A stretch of 37,391 nucleotides of DNA from Winogradskyella sp. (GTDB taxonomy: Bacteria; Bacteroidota; Bacteroidia; Flavobacteriales; Flavobacteriaceae): the NCBI RefSeq assembly GCF_028289625.1, contig NZ_JANQOM010000067.1:1-37391 (forward strand), read 5' to 3'. Below are positions 33,095 through 37,391 of the stretch, piece by piece. The notes under the pieces were generated by a model that was not told the DNA's origin, made no database searches, and saw nothing but the letters and a program-made list of their open reading frames with translations. The number at the start of each line of letters is the position of its first letter. Position 1 is the first letter of the stretch. Both the position numbers and the translations under genes were made by a program.

Positions 33095-34153
33095 TTAATT
33101 TAAAAGGCCTTCCTTGGTAAGACCAATAGCTTCCAAGCCTTCCTTTTTAAAAAAATCATTGATTACAACATCTTTTTGCGCCAAATATTGTGCTCCCGGC
33201 AAAAACATCTGCTTTATGATATCTTTTAGTTCCAAAAAATCATCTTTTATGGATTGCTTTTCATCGGGATCATCTTCATTGATTAAATTTATTATAGTAT
33301 TCTTTATACCTACTAATAATCCTTTGAGTGTAGTTCCTTCTTGACGACGCCAAATTCTAAGCTGTTCTCTATTTAAGGCATAGGCTGGAATAGAAGCTTC
33401 ACCTTTTAAACTTGGCTCATTTTGATCATTTAGCTTTGCTACAACACGTCCGTCTAGCAAAAATTCTAAATGGTCGGCAGGATTTTCACGACAGGGATCA
33501 ATAAGCAGACGGTCTGCTTCCTCAGCACTAACTAGCTCATGATGATTTCGAATACGATTGGTAATCACCGGAAAACGATTCTTTTTTCCAACAGCAGTAG
33601 GTTCTACTTCATCTGGAATCATTTGTTTGGTCTTACGATTACATAAAGGACAAGACCATAACAGATTATCCCAATCGGCACCTAGCCAATAGTAACCTGG
33701 ATAAATCAAATCCTCATCCACCTGATTGGTGAATGGGTTTATGGCAGCCTTTGGTCTGAAATGTTCAATGTCTGGTGGTGTGACATGGGTAAACTTACTT
33801 TCACAGTAAGCGCATTTGTCGTTAAAAATCTCCTTTAAATGCTCTTTTAGTTTATCATTCTTGTAAACGGTGAATTTTATGTTCGATTTATCCGTGATTT
33901 TTTTATTGTTGTTGAAATTATTGAGATCTGCAAAAAATGCAATAGCTTTGAGTGTTTCCACTTCAGCCCTTGTAAATTTGGCTCCAGAGTCTAGTCGCTC
34001 TAATATACTTGCATAATTGGGGTCATTCTTGTCAATAAGGTTTTTCAAAGTATTACGTAACATATTGGCCTTATCAAGATTCCTGTCAAGTTTGGTGTTC
34101 TTGGTACTATAAATTGATATTTTAGGTCGTGATGGACGATGAATTTGTATCAT
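33095..34153 (-). CDS. HNH endonuclease of the PtuB/TIGR02646-like group
   Basis: The 352-residue protein has an N-terminal helical part of about 100 residues. An HNH (beta-beta-alpha metal) domain follows, with CAYC at 114-117, the catalytic DIEHFRPKA with His131, and SCPLCNRKTK with CxxC at 168-171, so both zinc knuckles and the active-site histidine are present. After that come LLIDPCRENPADH and ALNREQLRIWRRQEGT, features shared with HNH proteins paired to AAA ATPases in Septu and related retron modules, and a helical C-terminus. A DNA- or tRNA-cutting effector role is inferred. It is the last gene of a three-gene cassette, 17 bp after the ATPase gene, whose N-terminal 200 residues are homologous. 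Confidence 0.75.
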   Translation of the reverse strand: MIQIHRPSRPKISIYSTKNTKLDRNLDKANMLRNTLKNLIDKNDPNYASILERLDSGAKFTRAEVETLKAIAFFADLNNFNNNKKITDKSNIKFTVYKNDKLKEHLKEIFNDKCAYCESKFTHVTPPDIEHFRPKAAINPFTNQVDEDLIYPGYYWLGADWDNLLWSCPLCNRKTKQMIPDEVEPTAVGKKNRFPVITNRIRNHHELVSAEEADRLLIDPCRENPADHLEFLLDGRVVAKLNDQNEPSLKGEASIPAYALNREQLRIWRRQEGTTLKGLLVGIKNTIINLINEDDPDEKQSIKDDFLELKDIIKQMFLPGAQYLAQKDVVINDFFKKEGLEAIGLTKEGLLN

Positions 34154-34170
34154 AAATAGTCAAATCGATG

Positions 34171-36405
34171 TTAACTCGTTCCCCATAGGTTTTTAATCTC
34201 TTCTAATTTGTCTTGTTTTAAGGATTCTAAGTTCTCCTTTAAATTGCCTTGAGAATCATCTTGGTATTTATCCTCTATCACCTTATAAGCAATGATTTCA
34301 CTCACAGTATCCCCAAGAAGCGTATTTGGTCGCAATTGACCTGTGTCTGCATCTACAATAAGATCATCCTTTAGGAGTACTTTGAGTTCCTCAAATCTGT
34401 TATTCTCTTCCCTTGAGCGTTTTCGACGTATCGATTGCAATTGATTGAACTCACTAAATAATTCTTCTAATTCGGGATCCAAAGTTGTATGTAACCCAAA
34501 GACAGACGTGAGTAATTGCCCTACTCGCATGCGTTTAGGAGACGGTAAGTTGGTTATCATCTCAATTTCTTTATTTTCATCGAGTTTCATAAGTATAACT
34601 TCCCCTTGCTCTAATCCTCGTAGACATAAAGGTTCATGTGTGGCGATAATAAAATTGATTCCTGAAAAGGTCTTCCGAAGCGCATCAATGATACGCATTT
34701 TCCAACGTGGATGTAAATGGACCCCAATTTCATCAACCAAGACAATACCTTGTGCATTAAAAATGGATGGCCAAATTTGTCCAAAGCCCATCATTATATC
34801 GAGTGCTAGCGCTAGAATGGCCTTATAACCTGCGCTCAAATCGTCTAATGGTATACCTTCTTTGTTGGGATATAACTTAAGGCTTACAAACTTATTGCCA
34901 TTTTCGTCTTCTTCAGGATAAAAGTATTGGTCTTTATTTAGTGAGAGTAAATCTGCCAAACTTCTAGCTATCTCGGGAAATAATTTTTCATCATTGATTT
35001 TTTCAGTCAGCCATTTATTACCATTGAGCAGTAGTTCTAAAGGATTAAACAAATTATCTACAAACATGAAATCCTTATCCTCAAAATCTAGTTCTTCAGA
35101 AAATAAACGAGTGGCACCATAAGCACGTACAATCAATTGCGGTGCTTTGGGTGTTACACTGAACTTTTTGGATGATTTACTAAATGTTAAGGTTATAGGG
35201 TTTTTACGATCATTTAAATAGACTCTTACCGATCCACTTTTGGCTTTAGTATTTCTATTTACAAATTTCGACGCATTTAAATTGAGTTCATCTAGACGTT
35301 CTTGTCCAGCCAAAGTGAGTGCTATAGCTTGTAAAATAGTACTCTTGCCTGTACCATTCTCTCCCAATAGTGCCATCCACGGTTCTTTTGTTGATTCATT
35401 TTCAGCAAATTTGAGCTCTAAATCTTCAATAATTTTAAAGTTCCTAATTCTAACCTTAGTAATCCAGCGGCTTTGACCAAAATATTCGTTCCTATTCTTA
35501 GCACTTAATTTATCCAAGGAATAGAACTTTCGCGATGGTTGCTTTGTTTGAACATTAGCTTTAAAAATTTCTGGGGAAGCTTCTGATTCCGCAATTGCAT
35601 CTCCCAAATATTCTTGATAAAATGGTAAGTAATCTGGAACTTGACCTTTATAAAAGTCTAAGAGTTTATCGGCAAAGTTTCCCCATTTGCAGGCTAAATA
35701 AGGACTCTCAGGTCTTAACATGCTCGATATTAATTTTTTACTTTCCTCGAATTCTTTATTCTGATCAGATTTTGAAAAGTAACTGTAGGATTGTAAAGCA
35801 TTTTCTAGTCGTTTTATTGATGTACGCCTAGATTTGAGAAGTTCATTTCTATTAAGCCCAAGTATTTTAATGGTCCTATTTCCTCTTTTGGTTAGTCCAA
35901 CAGCACGTTCCATGTTATATCCAATATGCTGAATCGCGAAATCCTCCCGTTGACAAGGATCCAATAAAAGTGGTTTTTCTATGGATAGATCTCCCATAAT
36001 ATCTGCTCGAGCACCTTCTACCGGAAAATTATTTCGCTTATACCTTCTATTACAAATAGTGCATGAAAAATACATATTATACCATTCATAGGCCAACCAC
36101 CAATAATGATCTGGATCGAAAGAACCATCTGTATTCATGGCTCCTGCTTTAGGTCGGAACAAATCATTATCGCCAGAACTAACCGCTGTAATATGGTTTT
36201 CGCAGTAAGCACATTTACCATTAAATAAGGTCTTCAGTGTTTCCCTTACTTCCTTATCGTTCACAAATGGATGGAATTTATAGCGCCTAAAATCACTTTT
36301 AACATCTTCCATATGAAAATAGCGCATCTTTTCAAACGCTTTTAGAGCTAAATCCGACTCTAGAATTTCTGGTTTATTTACGGTATTTCGATCTACATAA
36401 ATCAT
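34171..36405 (-). CDS. Degenerate HNH domain fused to SMC/ABC-like AAA ATPase
   Basis: In this 744-residue protein, residues 50-200 form an HNH-like domain with both zinc knuckles (CAYC 65-68, CTIC 115-118). The motif DIEHFRPK of its neighbour is DNDLFRPK here, so the catalytic His is Leu82. Residues 310-600 form an ABC/SMC-type ATPase: RIRNFKIIEDLEL, Walker A GENGTGKS at 348-355, signature LSAGYKAI at 523-530, Walker B GIVLVDEIGVHLHP at 553-566 and H-loop ATHEP at 588-592. A charged helical tail follows. The ATPase is of the AAA_21/PtuA kind found in phage defence. The layout suggests a sensor or clamp whose pseudo-nuclease half docks the active HNH protein. Defence is inferred from family and context only. 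Confidence 0.78.
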   Translation of the reverse strand: MIYVDRNTVNKPEILESDLALKAFEKMRYFHMEDVKSDFRRYKFHPFVNDKEVRETLKTLFNGKCAYCENHITAVSSGDNDLFRPKAGAMNTDGSFDPDHYWWLAYEWYNMYFSCTICNRRYKRNNFPVEGARADIMGDLSIEKPLLLDPCQREDFAIQHIGYNMERAVGLTKRGNRTIKILGLNRNELLKSRRTSIKRLENALQSYSYFSKSDQNKEFEESKKLISSMLRPESPYLACKWGNFADKLLDFYKGQVPDYLPFYQEYLGDAIAESEASPEIFKANVQTKQPSRKFYSLDKLSAKNRNEYFGQSRWITKVRIRNFKIIEDLELKFAENESTKEPWMALLGENGTGKSTILQAIALTLAGQERLDELNLNASKFVNRNTKAKSGSVRVYLNDRKNPITLTFSKSSKKFSVTPKAPQLIVRAYGATRLFSEELDFEDKDFMFVDNLFNPLELLLNGNKWLTEKINDEKLFPEIARSLADLLSLNKDQYFYPEEDENGNKFVSLKLYPNKEGIPLDDLSAGYKAILALALDIMMGFGQIWPSIFNAQGIVLVDEIGVHLHPRWKMRIIDALRKTFSGINFIIATHEPLCLRGLEQGEVILMKLDENKEIEMITNLPSPKRMRVGQLLTSVFGLHTTLDPELEELFSEFNQLQSIRRKRSREENNRFEELKVLLKDDLIVDADTGQLRPNTLLGDTVSEIIAYKVIEDKYQDDSQGNLKENLESLKQDKLEEIKNLWGTS

Positions 36406-36417
36406 GGGATGTATAAA

Positions 36418-37391
36418 TTAAAGTCGTGATAAATAATTATGTGTGTTTTCCCTAGCAATAAGGTCGAAACTTTCTTCATCAATTGCTGCCTGTGTCTCGA
36501 TAAAAAGATCTTTATCAGAATTATGATTGCGTACCACATAAAAATCTGTACCATAAAGTACATGACTGCGTAAACGATTTCTACCTGTAAGATGGGATGC
36601 TTTTTTATTCGGAGAAACTTCCGCAGTATAGGCTTGCATCTCTACATCGTAATTGTCAGCTTTCTCTAAAGTTTTGCGCAACAACGGATAAATAGAAGGT
36701 TTGCTAATAATATAACTTAAATCGGCATAAATATTCTCGTAGCGCATTAGCAGGCTGGTAATAATGGAATACCAATCGGTATCGTGCCAGAGGCTATTGA
36801 TCTTATCCCAAGAAAAATTGCCTTCACTATTTTGCATAAAATCAATGCCAGTATCTGGATTTGTAATAATTGAACGTGCGTAAACATCACGATCGGTTTC
36901 CAAATATTTTGTCCATTCGTCTTCGCCACCATAATGTGCCATGCAGAGTTTAAGATTACTTAAGCTAAAGTCTAGTGAAGTCTTATCTTTTTTATACCCA
37001 AACAAATCTTGTGTTTCTTTTGAAGCTGTTGCAAGAACATCTTTTAAAAAACGCTCTTCATACAAACAGAGGTAGTTCATGGGATGTGTAAAATTGAATT
37101 GAAAATCAACATTCTTCTGCTGAGGCAATAGCATAGCAATTGGATCATGGAGGTTTCGGTTGTTGTAATACTGCTTAAATACAGGGTGGAGGTTCCATTC
37201 CCGTTTCTTTTTACCACGATAATAGATAATACCAATAACGCAATGCGACATAATTGGGATATTATTTTCTGAGGCATATCGCCATAAGGGTAAAAGATGC
37301 ACATCAAATGGATAGTAGCCTAGTGCAGGATAAATCTTGAAGCCACTAAATTTTCGGTCTTCCATGTAGGTCTTTACAAAACAGGGCTTGA
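36418..37391 (-). CDS. Amidohydrolase-type metal-dependent hydrolase, 5'-truncated
   Basis: The visible 315-plus residues carry features of an amidohydrolase-related TIM barrel. These are FSGFKIYPALGYYPFD, NNIPIMSHC (metal or catalytic His), LKLCMAHYGG (a second His), IYADLSYI, and HVLYGTDFYVV with the conserved Asp of the last strand. The first ATG in the window is at 37365, but the frame stays open to the edge and the first-strand HxH motif is missing, so the N-terminus lies outside. It starts the visible part of a cassette and ends 12 bp before the ATPase-HNH gene, which implies co-transcription. A TatD-type or amidohydrolase enzyme next to an ATPase recalls other defence cassettes, but substrate and role are unknown. 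Confidence 0.7.
   Translation of the reverse strand, partial: KPCFVKTYMEDRKFSGFKIYPALGYYPFDVHLLPLWRYASENNIPIMSHCVIGIIYYRGKKKREWNLHPVFKQYYNNRNLHDPIAMLLPQQKNVDFQFNFTHPMNYLCLYEERFLKDVLATASKETQDLFGYKKDKTSLDFSLSNLKLCMAHYGGEDEWTKYLETDRDVYARSIITNPDTGIDFMQNSEGNFSWDKINSLWHDTDWYSIITSLLMRYENIYADLSYIISKPSIYPLLRKTLEKADNYDVEMQAYTAEVSPNKKASHLTGRNRLRSHVLYGTDFYVVRNHNSDKDLFIETQAAIDEESFDLIARENTHNYLSRL

Overview
The window looks like chromosome of a gliding member of the Bacteroidota, most likely the family Flavobacteriaceae. The evidence is the AT-rich sequence, several type IX secretion (T9SS) cargo proteins carrying type A or type B C-terminal sorting domains, PorP/SprF-family outer-membrane proteins, a gene order matching the Flavobacterium johnsoniae sprC-sprD-sprB-sprF motility operon, and promoters of the Bacteroidota form TTG-N19/20-TAnnTTTG. 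No tRNA, rRNA, CRISPR array, insertion sequence or prophage was seen.

Layout. 1-1898: the 3' part of a fused E1 alpha/beta 2-oxoacid dehydrogenase gene. 1899-2554: an apparently empty gap that on the minus strand holds a tandem array of tiny genes. Three near-identical 28-codon ORFs and a divergent 23-codon ORF are followed by an intrinsic terminator. 2555-6013: a 3D-domain lipoprotein, a lone ExbD, a DEAH helicase and a secreted protein. 6003-7351 (minus): an RluE-type pseudouridine synthase overlapping a DUF1853 gene. 7511-10024: an EF-G paralogue followed by a small helical protein. 10106-14000 (minus): two T9SS type A cargo proteins, one fusing a PQQ-type sugar dehydrogenase propeller to a diheme cytochrome. 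14296-16432: a YceI operon divergent from a membrane-anchored winged-helix regulator. 16427-31249 (minus): a roughly 15 kb motility/secretion operon. 31504-32988: a small secreted protein and an intradiol-dioxygenase-like protein. 33095-37391 (minus): a compact three-gene cassette of amidohydrolase, HNH-ATPase fusion and HNH nuclease.

How the genes work together. In the spr-like operon, a giant repeat adhesin (2740 aa, about 23 SprB-type repeats, type B sorting signal) is paired with its SprF-like partner. It also sits with a SprD-like fusion (PorP barrel, Ala/Glu/Lys-rich rod, SPOR domain) that could tether the outer membrane to peptidoglycan, and with a second type B cargo protein. The operon has a clear promoter with paired direct repeats, and a similar pair lies upstream of the neighbouring gene at 31974. 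The right-hand cassette pairs an HNH protein that keeps its metal/catalytic residues with a homologous HNH domain that has lost the key histidine and is fused to an SMC/ABC-like ATPase. This resembles Septu-type (PtuA/PtuB) defence but has a different architecture and an added amidohydrolase. The most novel-looking items are the minus-strand mini-gene array at 1978-2425 and this HNH/ATPase/amidohydrolase cassette.
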